Shown piece by piece: positions 25,156 to 34,608 of a DNA stretch of 64,000 nucleotides (within the stretch, counting starts at the first letter, position 1; the number at the start of each line of letters is the position of its first letter). Location: NCBI GenBank assembly GCA_016213105.1, contig JACRBN010000010.1, forward strand, positions 145,681 to 209,680, read 5' to 3'. The notes beneath the pieces were generated by a model. The model did no database searches. It saw only the letters and a program-made list of their open reading frames with translations, and was not told where the DNA came from. This DNA comes from Chloroflexota bacterium (GTDB taxonomy: Bacteria > Chloroflexota > Anaerolineae > Anaerolineales > Villigracilaceae). Both the position numbers and the translations under genes were made by a program.

Positions 25156-26205
25156 ATGGCCAGAATTTTTGATGTCATTGAATACCCCAATGAGATGACC
25201 GACGAGATCGTCCACCGCTTCCCGGACGAGGGCATCGGTGACTTCCGCATCGGCTCGCAGGTGATCGTGCGCGAGAGCCAGCGGGCGGTCTTCTTCCGCG
25301 ACGGCAATGCCCTGGATGTGTTCGGCGCGGGCCGTCACACCATCGCCACCGCCAACATCCCATTATTGATCGACTGGGTAGGCAAGGCCTTCAATGATCG
25401 CACCCCCTTCCCCGCCGAAGTGTACTTCGTCTCGATGAAGGAATTCGCCAACAAGAAGTGGGGCACCCCGCAGCCGATCATTGTCCGCAACCCGGGCATG
25501 GGCCTGGGTGTGGCGCTCCTGCAGGGTTTTGGCACCTACTCCTTCCAGGTGAAGGACCCGCAGCAATTCGTCACCCAGATCGTCGGCGCCCAGCATGCCT
25601 ACCGCACCTCCGAGATCGAGGAACGCCTGCGCACCATGTTGCTCTCCAAACTGCAGGACGTGCTCGGCGAGACGGGCGCGAAGCATTCCGTGCCCGAGAT
25701 CATCGGCCTGACCGAGGAGATCGGCGCCGCGGTGCGCGCCAAGGTGCAGGATGACTTCGAAGCCATCGGCCTGACCCTCAAGACCTTCTACGTGGGCAAC
25801 ATCAAGCCGAGCGACAAGTCGGCCCAGGAACTGCGCGACATGGGCATGCTCGATATGAATGTCTACACCCAGCTCCAGGCCGCGGACGCGATGCGCGATG
25901 CGGCCCAGAATCCCAGCGGCGGCGCGGGCCTGACGGCTGGCATCGGCGCGGGCATGGGCATCGGCAACCTGATGCAGCAGGCCACCTCGGGCGCCATGCA
26001 GCAACAGCAGGCCGCCAACAATAGCGGCGGCGCGGTCAAGGCCTCCGTGCCAGACGTGATGACCCCCGCCGAAGCCGCGGCCTACATGCGCGTCTCCGAA
26101 GAGGACGTCATTGCGGCCATCCAGGCGGGCGACCTCAAGGCCAAGAAGCTCGGCAGCGCCTACCGCATCAGCAAGGAAGCGCTCGACGCCTTCCTCAAGG
26201 GTTAG
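25156..26205 (+). CDS. SPFH/Band-7 protein (YdjI-type) with C-terminal excisionase-like helix-turn-helix
   Basis: Predicted membrane-scaffold protein of 349 residues. AAGGAGAG before 25156 decides the start; an earlier in-frame start at 25093 lacks it. Residues 1-245 form the SPFH-type domain (GDFRIGSQVIVRESQRAVFF near 26-45, GFGTYSFQVKDPQQFV near 119). A Gly/Ala/Gln-rich linker follows to about 295. The last 50 residues (TPAEAAAYMRVSEEDVIAAI, then GSAYRISKEALDAF) form the small winged HTH_17 domain normally found in excisionases. That combination suggests a targeting or protein-interaction use of the HTH rather than DNA binding. It ends with a strong terminator. Confidence 0.85.
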   Translation: MARIFDVIEYPNEMTDEIVHRFPDEGIGDFRIGSQVIVRESQRAVFFRDGNALDVFGAGRHTIATANIPLLIDWVGKAFNDRTPFPAEVYFVSMKEFANKKWGTPQPIIVRNPGMGLGVALLQGFGTYSFQVKDPQQFVTQIVGAQHAYRTSEIEERLRTMLLSKLQDVLGETGAKHSVPEIIGLTEEIGAAVRAKVQDDFEAIGLTLKTFYVGNIKPSDKSAQELRDMGMLDMNVYTQLQAADAMRDAAQNPSGGAGLTAGIGAGMGIGNLMQQATSGAMQQQQAANNSGGAVKASVPDVMTPAEAAAYMRVSEEDVIAAIQAGDLKAKKLGSAYRISKEALDAFLKG

Positions 26206-26222
26206 AGACCATCGCACAACAG

Positions 26223-26257
26223 AAAAGGAGCCTGGCTTTCACCAGGCTCCTTTTTTT
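26223..26257 (+). terminator. Rho-independent terminator after the SPFH gene
   Basis: AAAGGAGCCTGG (26224-26235) pairs with CCAGGCTCCTTT (26242-26253), followed by further Ts. Confidence 0.92.
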
Positions 26258-26329
26258 ATGATGGATTCCCGCTGAGCGGAGGGGTGAAGTTCTCCCACCC
26301 CGCAGTCGAAGCGGGAGGTTCAGGACGAT

Positions 26330-27967
26330 CTATTCCAGTTCCGAGATCACATCCGGGACAGCCGATAGGATGTCGCGCGCCAGGACCGAAGCCGTGGTGC
26401 CCAACGCCTCGGCGGCTTCCAACCCCGCCCGCGCATGGATCCAGGCGCCAGCCACGGCCGCGTCGAAGGCATCCACGCCCTGGGCGCGCAGGCCGACGAT
26501 CAGTCCCGCCAGCACGTCGCCCGTGCCTGCCCGCGCCAGGGCCGGCGTGGCCACCGGGATGACGGCCGTGCGTCCATCGGGCGCGGCGATCACGGTAAAG
26601 GCGCCCTTCAGAACCACCACATGGCCCCATTCCCGCGCAAAGCGCGCGGCAGTGCCCTCGCGGTCGGACTGGATTTCCTCTTTCGTGAGTCCCGTCAGCG
26701 CCGACATTTCACCGGGGTGCGGGGTCAGCACAGCGGGCGCGGGCAATTTCTTAGCCCAATCGGGAATCTTTGCCAGCAGTTTCAGGCCGTCAGCATCGAA
26801 AACCAGCGGAGGCAGGGCGCCGTTCTTTTCCTCCTTCTTGTCGCTTTCGCTGTGCACAAAACCGATGCGGGCGGCGGACTTCTTGGAGGCGGCCTTGCCC
26901 GTCAGCAGGTTCTCGACGAATTCCTTGGTGGTATCTTCCATGCCAAAACCGGGGCCCACCAGCAGGGCTGTGGCGCGTTCGTAACTCTTGGCCAGCACAT
27001 CCGCCGCCGCGGCCGAGATCACGCCCATTTCGTGCGGGAGCAGGATCCAGGTCGCCTCGGGGAGTTGTCCCGCCAGGGCCAGGTGCAGGGGGGCGGGCAC
27101 GGCCATCGTGACCAGTCCCGCACCAACGCGATAGGCCGCCTCGCCAGCCAGCAGGGCCGCGCCCGTGTAATTGAGCGATCCCGCCGCGATCAAGGCAGCG
27201 CCGAAGGTGCCCTTGTGCGCCTCGGACGGACGCTCGGGCAGGATGGCGGAGACCACGTCCTCATCGACCACTTCGCGCTTGATGCCAACCCAGGATTTGA
27301 TGGTTTCGTCCAGGCCGATCTCGGCCACCATCAGGTCGCCCGCCAGGTCGCTGGCCGGGGACTTGAGCAGTCCCTCTTTAATGGCGGCCATCGTCACGGT
27401 CAGGTCGGCGGGGATGGTCTCGTCGGCGGCTTCGCCCGAGTCGCAGTCCACGCCCGAGGGACAATCCACGGCCACCACGAAGGGCGGCTCCTCCATCTCC
27501 TCCAGCGCGGCGTTGACCGCATCCAGCACCTGGGCCACATCATCCTTCAATGGAAGTTTGATACCCGTGCCGAACACGCCATCCACCAGCACTTGCGCGG
27601 TTTCGAGGGAGGCATACAGGGAGGCAAATTCCTTGTCCTTCGAGGCTTCGACCACCTCCCCGCCCATTTCGAGGAATTGCGCCACCAGCTCGTCGCCCTT
27701 GGCCTTGCGCTTGACAAGGTAGGCGCGCGCCGTCCAGCCGTCTGCCACAAGATGGGACAATGCCACGAGCGCGTCGCCGCCGTTATTGCCAGGTCCGATC
27801 AGCCCGAGGATTTCGACATCCTCTTCCTCTTCGAAAAAATACGGCAGGTCGCCGATTATGTAGGCCAGCTCACGGCCCGCGTTTTCCATCATATCTTCGT
27901 ACGGGAGGCCGTTCGCGTCGGCTTCCTTTTCGATCTCACGCATCTGCGCGACAGAGACCAGTTTCAT
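26330..27967 (-). CDS. nnr: Bifunctional NAD(P)H-hydrate epimerase / ADP-dependent NAD(P)H-hydrate dehydratase
   Basis: Nicotinamide-nucleotide repair enzyme of 545 residues that epimerises and dehydrates damaged NADHX and NADPHX. The N-terminal YjeF epimerase domain (1-215) begins with MKLVSVAQMREIEKEA and carries GPGNNGGDAL near 57-66 and AVDCPSGVDCDSG near 166-178. The C-terminal carbohydrate-kinase-like dehydratase domain (230-540) carries KGTFGAALIAAGS, VFDADGLKLLA, TPHPGEMSALTG near 413-424 and AGTGDVLAG near 484-492, the ADP/Mg site. Length and order are standard. It stands alone between terminators. Confidence 0.94.
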   Translation of the reverse strand: MKLVSVAQMREIEKEADANGLPYEDMMENAGRELAYIIGDLPYFFEEEEDVEILGLIGPGNNGGDALVALSHLVADGWTARAYLVKRKAKGDELVAQFLEMGGEVVEASKDKEFASLYASLETAQVLVDGVFGTGIKLPLKDDVAQVLDAVNAALEEMEEPPFVVAVDCPSGVDCDSGEAADETIPADLTVTMAAIKEGLLKSPASDLAGDLMVAEIGLDETIKSWVGIKREVVDEDVVSAILPERPSEAHKGTFGAALIAAGSLNYTGAALLAGEAAYRVGAGLVTMAVPAPLHLALAGQLPEATWILLPHEMGVISAAAADVLAKSYERATALLVGPGFGMEDTTKEFVENLLTGKAASKKSAARIGFVHSESDKKEEKNGALPPLVFDADGLKLLAKIPDWAKKLPAPAVLTPHPGEMSALTGLTKEEIQSDREGTAARFAREWGHVVVLKGAFTVIAAPDGRTAVIPVATPALARAGTGDVLAGLIVGLRAQGVDAFDAAVAGAWIHARAGLEAAEALGTTASVLARDILSAVPDVISELE

Positions 27968-28004
27968 GTCTACCTCCAGAAAATAATATCAACGCATAGG
28001 AATG

Positions 28005-28033
28005 CCAAAGTCGGGAGACTTTGGACTCCAATT
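28005..28033. repeat. Dispersed palindromic repeat, copy 1
   Basis: CCAAAGTC (28005-28012) and GACTTTGG (28017-28024) form a hairpin; the right arm continues as ACTCCAATT. The same sequence with a fuller left arm lies at 39027-39058. Confidence 0.7.
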
Positions 28034-28118
28034 CGAAATGATATGGGGATTGTACTCAACAAAGGTAAAAGTTTTGTATGCGTTTCGCGCAGCAAAAACG
28101 TCAGCCCACAGGCCAAGC

Positions 28119-29936
28119 CTACGGCCACAAATCCGCGGCAATATCGTCCAACCCCAAAGCCAGCAGGCGCTCCTTCGTCGGGCGGCCCGACTCGGGGTCC
28201 CAGCCGCGGACGGTGTAGTAGGCGTCCAGCATGGCGGGCAGGTCGGGGATGAAGCCCGCCGAGCCGCCGTCGGGCAGCGGTTCCAGCAAAGCCTTGGGCA
28301 GTTTGTCGTTGGCGCGCGTCAGGCCGAGGCGGTTGTTGATGGCGCGCTTCAAATTCCAGGCGCGCTCACCAGCCTGCATCATATCCTCCAGCGACCAGTC
28401 CAGGCCGCAGGCGGTGTTGATCAGCTTGACCTGCATCGCTGGGTCGACGTTGGCGAAGATGCACATCGTCAGCGCGTTGAAGACCGTGCGCCAGTCCTGG
28501 TGGCGCGCCACGTTGGCGGCCTTCTCCGCGCCGCCCTGGCGCTCATAAAAGTCAATGCCCAGGTCGGGAAAGATGTGTCCCCACTCGACAAAGAAATAAT
28601 CCGACTGGTTGTGACATGCGCCGCGCGGCGAGGTGGCATACGAAAGCGCCATGCCCGACACCCCGCGCGGATCGTGATAGGCGACCTCGAGTCCGTTGAC
28701 CTGCACGGCCTTTTCCTCGGACTTGAAATGCGCGCCGAAGCGCCGCGATCCCAATGCCAGCAAATCGCCGATGCCCTCGCGCCGTCCGATCTTGTGTAGC
28801 AGTTGTTCGATGACCGCCACATCGCCCCAGGCCAGGTCGAGGCCGTCGGTATCGGACCTGGTGAGGACGCCCTGCTCGAAGAGCGTGAAGGCCAGCCCGA
28901 GCGTGTTGCCCGCGCTGATCGTGTCCATGCCGTAGCGGTCGCACAGTTCGCCGAGCCGCACCACGGCAGACAGGTCGCTGTTCAGCAGGTTCGCGCCGAA
29001 GGCCACGGTCGTTTCGTATTCGGGCCCCTTGCGCTTGTTCCCATCCTCCAGCTTGACCACGCGCCCGCAGGCGATGACGCAGCCCTGGCAGGCGCTCGTC
29101 CCCGCGAGAATGGATTCGGTCATCATCGATCCTGAGACCTTGTCCACCTCAGGGAAGGCGCCCTGACTGTAATATTTGACGGGCATCTGCCCGAGGTATT
29201 CGGCATAATTGGCCGCGCCCGCCGAACCCAGCTCGTGCAGGATGTGAGCTTCATTGTCCTGCTTGAGCGTGCGGTTGGCCTCCGAGCGCAGGGGCATGTA
29301 CGCGGTCAGGTCGAAGACGGGGATTTTGTTCGTGCCATGCACGGCCACAGCCTTGACGTTCTTCGAGCCCATCACCGCGCCGAGTCCCGTGCGGCCCGCC
29401 AGACGCCCATGATCCGAAAGGATCGAAGCATACAGCACCTGCTTCTCGCCCGCAGGCCCAATGACGCACACGCGCATGCCCTTCACGCCGACTTCGGCTT
29501 TGACCAGATCCTGCGTCTCGTAAGTATCCTTCCCCATCAAATGTCCTGCCTCACGCACCTCGATTTTGCCCTCGTTGATCCACAGGTAGACGGGGCGGTC
29601 AGCTTTGCCCGTCAGCCACAGGCCATCGTAGCCCGCCGAACGCAGTTCAGGTCCCCAGAATCCGCCGATATGTGATTCTGACCACAGGCCCGTGGCAGGC
29701 GACAATCCGCAGATGACAAAGCGTCCCGTGGTCGGACCCGAGGTACCCGTCAGCGGCCCCGTCATGAAGAGCAGCGGCGCCTCGGGCGCAAACGGATCCA
29801 GGCTGGGGGTCAGGGAATCATACAGCAGGCGCGCCGCCAGCGACGCGCCTCCCAGGAATTGTTTTTCCCATGTTTCAGGGATGCGATATTCTTCGCTATT
29901 TCCCGTGGAAAGGTTGAATTTTAAGATGGGCTGCAT
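28119..29936 (-). CDS. Tungsten-type aldehyde ferredoxin oxidoreductase (AOR family)
   Basis: Predicted tungstopterin enzyme that oxidises aldehydes to carboxylates with ferredoxin, or the reverse, cytoplasmic. The frame could start at a GTG at 29948; the ATG at 29936 is chosen because family members begin with a strand like MQPILKFNLSTG. Residues about 60-200 contain GPLTGTSGPTTGRFVI and GRLAGRTGLGAVMGSKNVKA, typical pterin-binding regions. Cluster ligands for [4Fe-4S] are C-x2-C-x3-C in ACQGCVIACGR near 283, with a distal Cys in ALTMCIFA near 490. The total of 605 residues is normal. Such enzymes point to anaerobic metabolism. An SCP2 gene lies upstream on the same strand. Confidence 0.92.
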   Translation of the reverse strand: MQPILKFNLSTGNSEEYRIPETWEKQFLGGASLAARLLYDSLTPSLDPFAPEAPLLFMTGPLTGTSGPTTGRFVICGLSPATGLWSESHIGGFWGPELRSAGYDGLWLTGKADRPVYLWINEGKIEVREAGHLMGKDTYETQDLVKAEVGVKGMRVCVIGPAGEKQVLYASILSDHGRLAGRTGLGAVMGSKNVKAVAVHGTNKIPVFDLTAYMPLRSEANRTLKQDNEAHILHELGSAGAANYAEYLGQMPVKYYSQGAFPEVDKVSGSMMTESILAGTSACQGCVIACGRVVKLEDGNKRKGPEYETTVAFGANLLNSDLSAVVRLGELCDRYGMDTISAGNTLGLAFTLFEQGVLTRSDTDGLDLAWGDVAVIEQLLHKIGRREGIGDLLALGSRRFGAHFKSEEKAVQVNGLEVAYHDPRGVSGMALSYATSPRGACHNQSDYFFVEWGHIFPDLGIDFYERQGGAEKAANVARHQDWRTVFNALTMCIFANVDPAMQVKLINTACGLDWSLEDMMQAGERAWNLKRAINNRLGLTRANDKLPKALLEPLPDGGSAGFIPDLPAMLDAYYTVRGWDPESGRPTKERLLALGLDDIAADLWP

Positions 29937-29976
29937 AGAGTCGCTCACCCTGAGCGGAGCCGTATGCTCCCTGCGG

Positions 29977-30012
29977 CGTAGTCGAAGGGGAACTATCAGC
30001 GCTTCGACTACG
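29977..30012. repeat. Inverted repeat between the SCP2 and AOR genes
   Basis: CGTAGTCGAAG (29977-29987) pairs with CTTCGACTACG (30002-30012). The GTCGAAG-type core is common among dispersed palindromes in this window. Confidence 0.65.
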
Positions 30013-30049
30013 TTCGCCAGGAACGCTCACTCCACTCAGTGCGTGGAAA

Positions 30050-30460
30050 TTAAACGATTTCCTTGGTCACTTCATTCGCACAGCGCACGAAGTCCAGCAC
30101 GGTCGGCACGTTGCGCATCATGTAGCCCATGCTGCCCGAGACCTTGAGTTTGCTGGTCATCATGGCCGACATCGGATTCAACTTGCCCAGCAGGACAGCG
30201 GTGATGTCGTTGTAGCGGGCGCGCAGGGTGAAAACAGGCTTGGGATATTTGAGCGGGTCGGCGGAAAACTCCGCGCCGCGGCAGGTGCCATGCCACAGAT
30301 CCAAATAGAACGTCAGTTGTTCCTTCAGGTTGCCTTCGGGTTCGATGAAGAAGAACAGATCGCCTTCCCAGTTCTTCGCGATCTCACGATAGCGTTCATC
30401 CGCATTCAACTTGTCTTTCAATCCCTCCAGCCATTCGGGGCTCGGAAATACAGCGGTCAT
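30050..30460 (-). CDS. SCP2 sterol-carrier-like domain protein
   Basis: Single-domain SCP2-like protein of 136 residues; GGAGG lies just upstream of the start. The pattern WEGDLFFFIEPEGN near 32-45, then KPVFTLRARYNDI and a C-terminal KLNPMSAMMTSKLKVSGSMG (about 94-113), is the usual SCP2 fold in which the hydrophobic cavity binds lipids. No signal peptide. It is upstream of the aldehyde oxidoreductase on the same strand and may share its transcript, so a lipid-derived aldehyde substrate is conceivable but unproven. Confidence 0.82.
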   Translation of the reverse strand: MTAVFPSPEWLEGLKDKLNADERYREIAKNWEGDLFFFIEPEGNLKEQLTFYLDLWHGTCRGAEFSADPLKYPKPVFTLRARYNDITAVLLGKLNPMSAMMTSKLKVSGSMGYMMRNVPTVLDFVRCANEVTKEIV

Positions 30461-30523
30461 TCAAACCTCCACGAAACAATGATGATGTATTGTACCATTT
30501 GGGATAAACGGCGATGATCGCCG

Positions 30524-32257
30524 TCACGGCAGGTTAAACGTGGTCACCAAAAACACGGCCATTTGGGCGCGGGTGACTGGGCTGCCCGGGCAATACCTGC
30601 CACCGCCACAACCGCCCGTAATGCCCTCGGCATGCAACTGCTCGATCCAGCCCGCGGCCCAGTGCTCGGACGGCACATCGTCGAAGACTTCGCCCGTCGC
30701 GGACGGAGGCGGGTAGCCGGCGCCATGTTCCGCGGTCAACAGGAAGACGGCCATCTCGGCGCGGGTCACGGGCGCGTTGGGACAGAAGTTGCCATTCCCG
30801 CAGCCGCTGGTCACACCGTCATTCTTCAGGGCCTCGATCCAATTCTCCGCCCAGTGGCCGCTCGTGTCGCCAAATGTGGGGGCAACGTCCGGCGGAGTAA
30901 AGGTCGGACCGTGCATGCCCCGCTCCAGGAAGACGGCCATTTGCGCGCGGGTAACATTCCTGTCCGGGCAATACATCAGCGACGGATGGGTGGCGCATCC
31001 GCCGGTCACGTTGTTGAGATACAACTTCTCGATCCACGTGACAGCCCAATGCGTGGAGGGCACATCTGCGAAGATCGATGAAGCGCCGATGTCGACCTGG
31101 TAGACATGCACGAGCGGTTCTTCGCCGTATTCCTCGGTGACATATAGGCGCCCGCCGACGGGATCGTATGTCGCGCCCGTGATGCGCGCCCCGCCCGTCG
31201 AATCCATTTCGGGCAGGCGCCAGATGGCATACGGCTGAACCTCCCAGGGCTGCTTATCCCCGTTGCGGACGGCCAGCAGTTCGAGCGCATCATACGCCCA
31301 GACCTGATGAACATAGGGGTAAGCGTGCGTGCCATGATAGGGGTCGACCGGGTCATTGCATTCCTCGCCCGTGCCGTAACAGTACGGCCCTGTGCCATGC
31401 ATCCCCAGGAAGAGCACGCTCCTCGTCCCAGAAGGGAAAGCCATGCCGCCCATGCGCGTGGCCAGGTTAAAATAATCGTTCTGCGTCTCGACCGGCGCAA
31501 GCGGATGCTCCAGCGGATAACCCAGCACCATCTGGGCTGGGACGGGGTCCGCGCTGCCGACGTCATCGGGGTCGAAGACCCAGGCCGCCGGTCCAGCCGA
31601 GGAACGGCTGATGATGCTGATACAGCACTGTCCGGTCAGCGCAGGCCCGCCAAAGGAGGAACGCCATTCATTCGGGATGGTTGTCATGTAACCCGCCGCC
31701 ATGCCAGCCTGGCTGCCCACCTGATAGGGTCCGTCCACATCCCCAACCTGTGCAATGTCCAGGGATGAGACAAAATGGGAGAAGACCTGGGAATTGTCGG
31801 CATCGTAATACCCATAAGCCGAAACGATCAGTCTGTTGTTGTAATACAGCGTCCCGCCCAGCCTGGGCAGGTAATCATCCACCAGCGGCAGGCGGCCTTC
31901 AGTCACGTCCGCGCAATCTTGCAGGATGGATGCCGTCTGGGGCGGATCGGTGATGGCTGGGATGCTGACTTCGGCCAGCGTCTGGTCAAGGTCGTGACAG
32001 CCAAGGAACAGCCCGGGAGCCAGCGGATCGTATCCCAGCGCATACCCGCCGTACGCCAGGGAATTTCCATCCCCGTCCTGGTTGGGAACGCGGAACGCGC
32101 CGACATATTGCAGGGAGGACTCATCCAGCAGCGGAAGCAGCGAAGGGAAGATGGCGCGCGCGCCTGCAAGGCCGCTCAACGCCGCAACCAGGATAACGCC
32201 TATCAAGAGCAGCGAACCCGTTCGAAAAATGATGGCACGCTTCAAGCCTGACGACAT
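30524..32257 (-). CDS. Secreted surface protein with three SLH domains
   Basis: A 577-residue exported protein with a signal peptide (about 1-34) preceded by GGGAGGG as ribosome site. Residues 35-395 have no recognised catalytic motif but show propeller-like, Gly/Asp-rich strands (GYDPLAPGLFLGCHDLDQ, YDPVGGRLYVTEEYGE), so a beta-rich sensor or binding domain is likely. Three S-layer homology domains follow near 398-450, 460-515 and 520-577, each with FxDVPxxHWAxxWIExL and a CP[GND]xxVTRAQMAVFL motif. These tether the protein to the cell wall or S-layer. It diverges from the ABC transporter operon. Confidence 0.88.
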   Translation of the reverse strand: MSSGLKRAIIFRTGSLLLIGVILVAALSGLAGARAIFPSLLPLLDESSLQYVGAFRVPNQDGDGNSLAYGGYALGYDPLAPGLFLGCHDLDQTLAEVSIPAITDPPQTASILQDCADVTEGRLPLVDDYLPRLGGTLYYNNRLIVSAYGYYDADNSQVFSHFVSSLDIAQVGDVDGPYQVGSQAGMAAGYMTTIPNEWRSSFGGPALTGQCCISIISRSSAGPAAWVFDPDDVGSADPVPAQMVLGYPLEHPLAPVETQNDYFNLATRMGGMAFPSGTRSVLFLGMHGTGPYCYGTGEECNDPVDPYHGTHAYPYVHQVWAYDALELLAVRNGDKQPWEVQPYAIWRLPEMDSTGGARITGATYDPVGGRLYVTEEYGEEPLVHVYQVDIGASSIFADVPSTHWAVTWIEKLYLNNVTGGCATHPSLMYCPDRNVTRAQMAVFLERGMHGPTFTPPDVAPTFGDTSGHWAENWIEALKNDGVTSGCGNGNFCPNAPVTRAEMAVFLLTAEHGAGYPPPSATGEVFDDVPSEHWAAGWIEQLHAEGITGGCGGGRYCPGSPVTRAQMAVFLVTTFNLP

Positions 32258-32787
32258 GGGACCCTCCCAAACGCACCCTGCGAATCACACGCGTGATCCC
32301 ATCCAGAGTGTGTCCATACGCTGGCATCATTATATAACAACCAGCGCGCTGACGCTCCCGTGGAGTTGTAATCTTCGAAAAACATCCGGTTGAGACTCGC
32401 AAAGATTAGCCGCATCGCATGGATCATGACAGGGTTGGACACATCAATGATATGCTTTCGCATAATTGGAGATGGTCTTCTCAAAGTCGCCGGGCAGATC
32501 AACTGATTTGAAACGCGAATAACACCAATGAGCAAATGTCACGAATTTTCCCGGGCTTATTTGCGTCATTCGCAAATTCGCATTAAGGTTCGTCTGACTT
32601 TGAGAAAGCCGTGCACGATTGGATAAAAAACCTTGACAAATGTGTAAAATGGTCTATGCTTGCGCATTGTTGTTTTCAAGGGTCGATGACCCAAGCGCCG
32701 AAAGGAGAGAGGCCCCTCGATAATAGGATTTGGTTCTGGAGCAGGAAGTATGTTCGAAACATCAAACTACTTTTTCTGGAGGAGAAA
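32258..32787. other. 530-base divergent region between the SLH gene and the ABC operon
   Basis: No convincing gene. Open frames here have poor context and no recognisable product. The right part holds the ABC-transporter promoter at 32633. The left part is AT-richer and may contain the SLH promoter. No repeat seen. Confidence 0.5.
32633..32660 (+). promoter_or_regulatory. Sigma-70-type promoter of the amino-acid ABC operon
   Basis: TTGACA (32633-32638) and TATGCT (32655-32660) are separated by 16 bases. The first gene starts at 32788, leaving a leader of about 120 bases. Confidence 0.7.
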
Positions 32788-33696
32788 ATGTCCAAACTAT
32801 TCAAGTTGGCCAGCCTCGTCGCCGTGGCGGCCATGATCCTGTCTGCCTGTGGCGGGGGCGGCGCGAAAGCCGACAACCTGTTGGATGATATCAAGCAACG
32901 CGGATACATCCTCGTTTCCACCGACGTGAACTATGAACCGCAGTCCTTCCTGAATACCGAAGGCAAGCGCCCTGATGACACGAAATGCCCCACCGATGCG
33001 CTGACCACTGCCGAAGTGCAGGGCTTTGACATTGATGTAGCCAAGGCCATCGGGGACGGCCTCGGCGTCGAGACCTGCTTCGCCACCCCCTCGTGGGATG
33101 TGATCACGGCTGGCAATTGGGCCAACAAATGGGATGTCAGCGTCGGCTCGATGACCATCACCGTCGCCCGTCAGGAAGTGCTGGACTTCAGCGCCCCATA
33201 CTATTTCTCGCCCGCGGTCGTGGCCGTGAAAGCCGACTCGGGTTTCACCTCGATCGATGACCTGGCTGGACAGGCCCTGTGCGCTGGCACCGCCACCACC
33301 TATGATTACTGGCTCAATAACGACATGGAAGGCCTCGGCCTGCCTGCGTCGTCCATCTACTCCAAGGTTCCCGCTGGCGTGACCGTCGTGACCCTGGAAA
33401 CCGACCAGGAATGCGCCCAGGCTATTGCTTCGGGCCGCGAAGACTTCGTCGGCTACGTGACTTCCTCCACCGTGGTGGATGCCAACATCGCCGCGGACAT
33501 GCCCGTGATGAAACTCGGCTCCGCCGTGTATTCCGAGGAATTAGCTGCCGCCTTCGACAAGTCCTCCAGCCTTCCGACCGCCAGCCTGGTCGAAGCCGTC
33601 AATGCCATTATCGCCAAGCTGCACGCGGATGGCACCTTGAGCGCGGTCTCGACCCAATGGTTCGGCATGGACCTGACCCAGGATCCCAACAAGTAA
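32788..33696 (+). CDS. Polar amino-acid ABC transporter substrate-binding lipoprotein
   Basis: Family 3 solute-binding protein of 302 residues. GGAGGAG directly precedes the 32788 start, so the longer open frame from 32611 is rejected. A lipoprotein signal ends at the lipobox LSAC (about residues 18-21). The mature domain has GYILVSTDVNYEPQSF near 40 and GFDIDVAKAIGDGLGV near 79, then TITVARQEVLDFSAPYYF, characteristic of glutamine, arginine or cystine binders. The downstream dimethylarginine hydrolase gene suggests arginine-like ligands. A hairpin after the stop probably lowers expression of the permease relative to this gene. Confidence 0.9.
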   Translation: MSKLFKLASLVAVAAMILSACGGGGAKADNLLDDIKQRGYILVSTDVNYEPQSFLNTEGKRPDDTKCPTDALTTAEVQGFDIDVAKAIGDGLGVETCFATPSWDVITAGNWANKWDVSVGSMTITVARQEVLDFSAPYYFSPAVVAVKADSGFTSIDDLAGQALCAGTATTYDYWLNNDMEGLGLPASSIYSKVPAGVTVVTLETDQECAQAIASGREDFVGYVTSSTVVDANIAADMPVMKLGSAVYSEELAAAFDKSSSLPTASLVEAVNAIIAKLHADGTLSAVSTQWFGMDLTQDPNK

Positions 33697-33713
33697 AACT
33701 TTGCGCGAATCAG

Positions 33714-33741
33714 AAGGGAAGCGGCGTGCGCCGCTTCCCTT
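33714..33741 (+). terminator. Intra-operon hairpin (partial terminator)
   Basis: AAGGGAAGCGGC (33714-33725) pairs with GCCGCTTCCCTT (33730-33741) around GTGC. The T-run is short (TTTG). It probably gives partial termination or stabilises the binding-protein mRNA end. Confidence 0.75.
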
Positions 33742-33776
33742 TGTTTACAAATCAACTTGGGAAAGGAAATTTCCCC

Positions 33777-34607
33777 ATGACTGCTGTAACCCAAAAGCCC
33801 CAGGCGGAATTACTCTACGAGGCTCAACTGCGCAAGGAACGCATCTTCCGCACCCATGTGGGCGTGACTTGGCTGGTCCTGCTGATGACCATCGTTTTCT
33901 TTTTCAGCGGGCAGAACTTTCTGGGCATCAAAACCATCTCCTTGGATAATATATTCATTACAGAGAACCTGGCATTCATCGCGGGCGGGCTGGGGGAAAC
34001 GATTCGCATCTCCATCCTGTCCATTCTCCTTGCCATGATCCTGGCCTTGCTGGCCGCGCTGGGACGTCTCTCCACCTTCCCGCCCTTCTATGCCCTGAGT
34101 ACGTTCTATGTTTCGTTGATCCGTGGCACGCCGCTGTACCTGCAAATTTTCTTCTTCTTCCTGGCCCTGCCACAGATATTTCCTGCATGGGCCACAGTGC
34201 CTGGTTTGTGGGCGGGCGTGCTGGCCCTCGGCATGAACTACGGTGCCTACATGAGCGAGACCTTCCGCGCGGGCATCGCCTCGGTCAGCAAGGGACAGCG
34301 TGAAGCCGCGCTGGCCCTCGGCATGACGCCCGGCCAGACCATGCTGCGCATCGTCATCCCGCAGGCGCTGCGCTTCGCCATCCCGCCCATGGGCAACGAC
34401 TTCATCGCCATGACCAAGGACTCGGCCCTGGTCTCGGCCACGGGCTTCGTCCACGAATTGATGTGGCGCGCCACCAAGGTCGGCCGCGCGCAGTTCAACA
34501 ACCTGGAGGCGCTCATCGTCGCCGCCGTATTCTACTGGGGCTTGACCCTGATCCTGACCTATTTCCAGAACCGCCTCGAAGCCCGCATGTCCAGGGGAGA
34601 CCGCTAA
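33777..34607 (+). CDS. Amino-acid ABC transporter permease
   Basis: Inner-membrane permease of the HisM/GlnP type, 276 residues. The start at 33777 lies after GGAAAGGAAA; the open frame upstream overlaps the binding-protein gene. Five or six hydrophobic helices are visible, starting near 30. The cytoplasmic EAA loop that contacts the ATPase is [26 protein letters not shown] near 178-203. The phrase [14 protein letters not shown] near 117 is typical for polar amino-acid permeases. Only one permease gene is present, so it presumably forms a homodimer. Confidence 0.92.
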   Translation: MTAVTQKPQAELLYEAQLRKERIFRTHVGVTWLVLLMTIVFFFSGQNFLGIKTISLDNIFITENLAFIAGGLGETIRISILSILLAMILALLAALGRLSTFPPFYALSTFYVSLIRGTPLYLQIFFFFLALPQIFPAWATVPGLWAGVLALGMNYGAYMSETFRAGIASVSKGQREAALALGMTPGQTMLRIVIPQALRFAIPPMGNDFIAMTKDSALVSATGFVHELMWRATKVGRAQFNNLEALIVAAVFYWGLTLILTYFQNRLEARMSRGDR

Positions 34608-34608
34608 C

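Noticed and set aside
26435..28252. 605-codon open frame on the + strand opposite nnr
   Set aside because: It lies antisense to the well-supported NAD(P)HX repair gene, is rich in His, Arg and Gly with no recognisable domain, and arises from GC-rich codon bias.
30777..31103. Small + strand frames opposite the SLH gene
   Set aside because: Antisense to the repeated SLH coding units, with no independent support.
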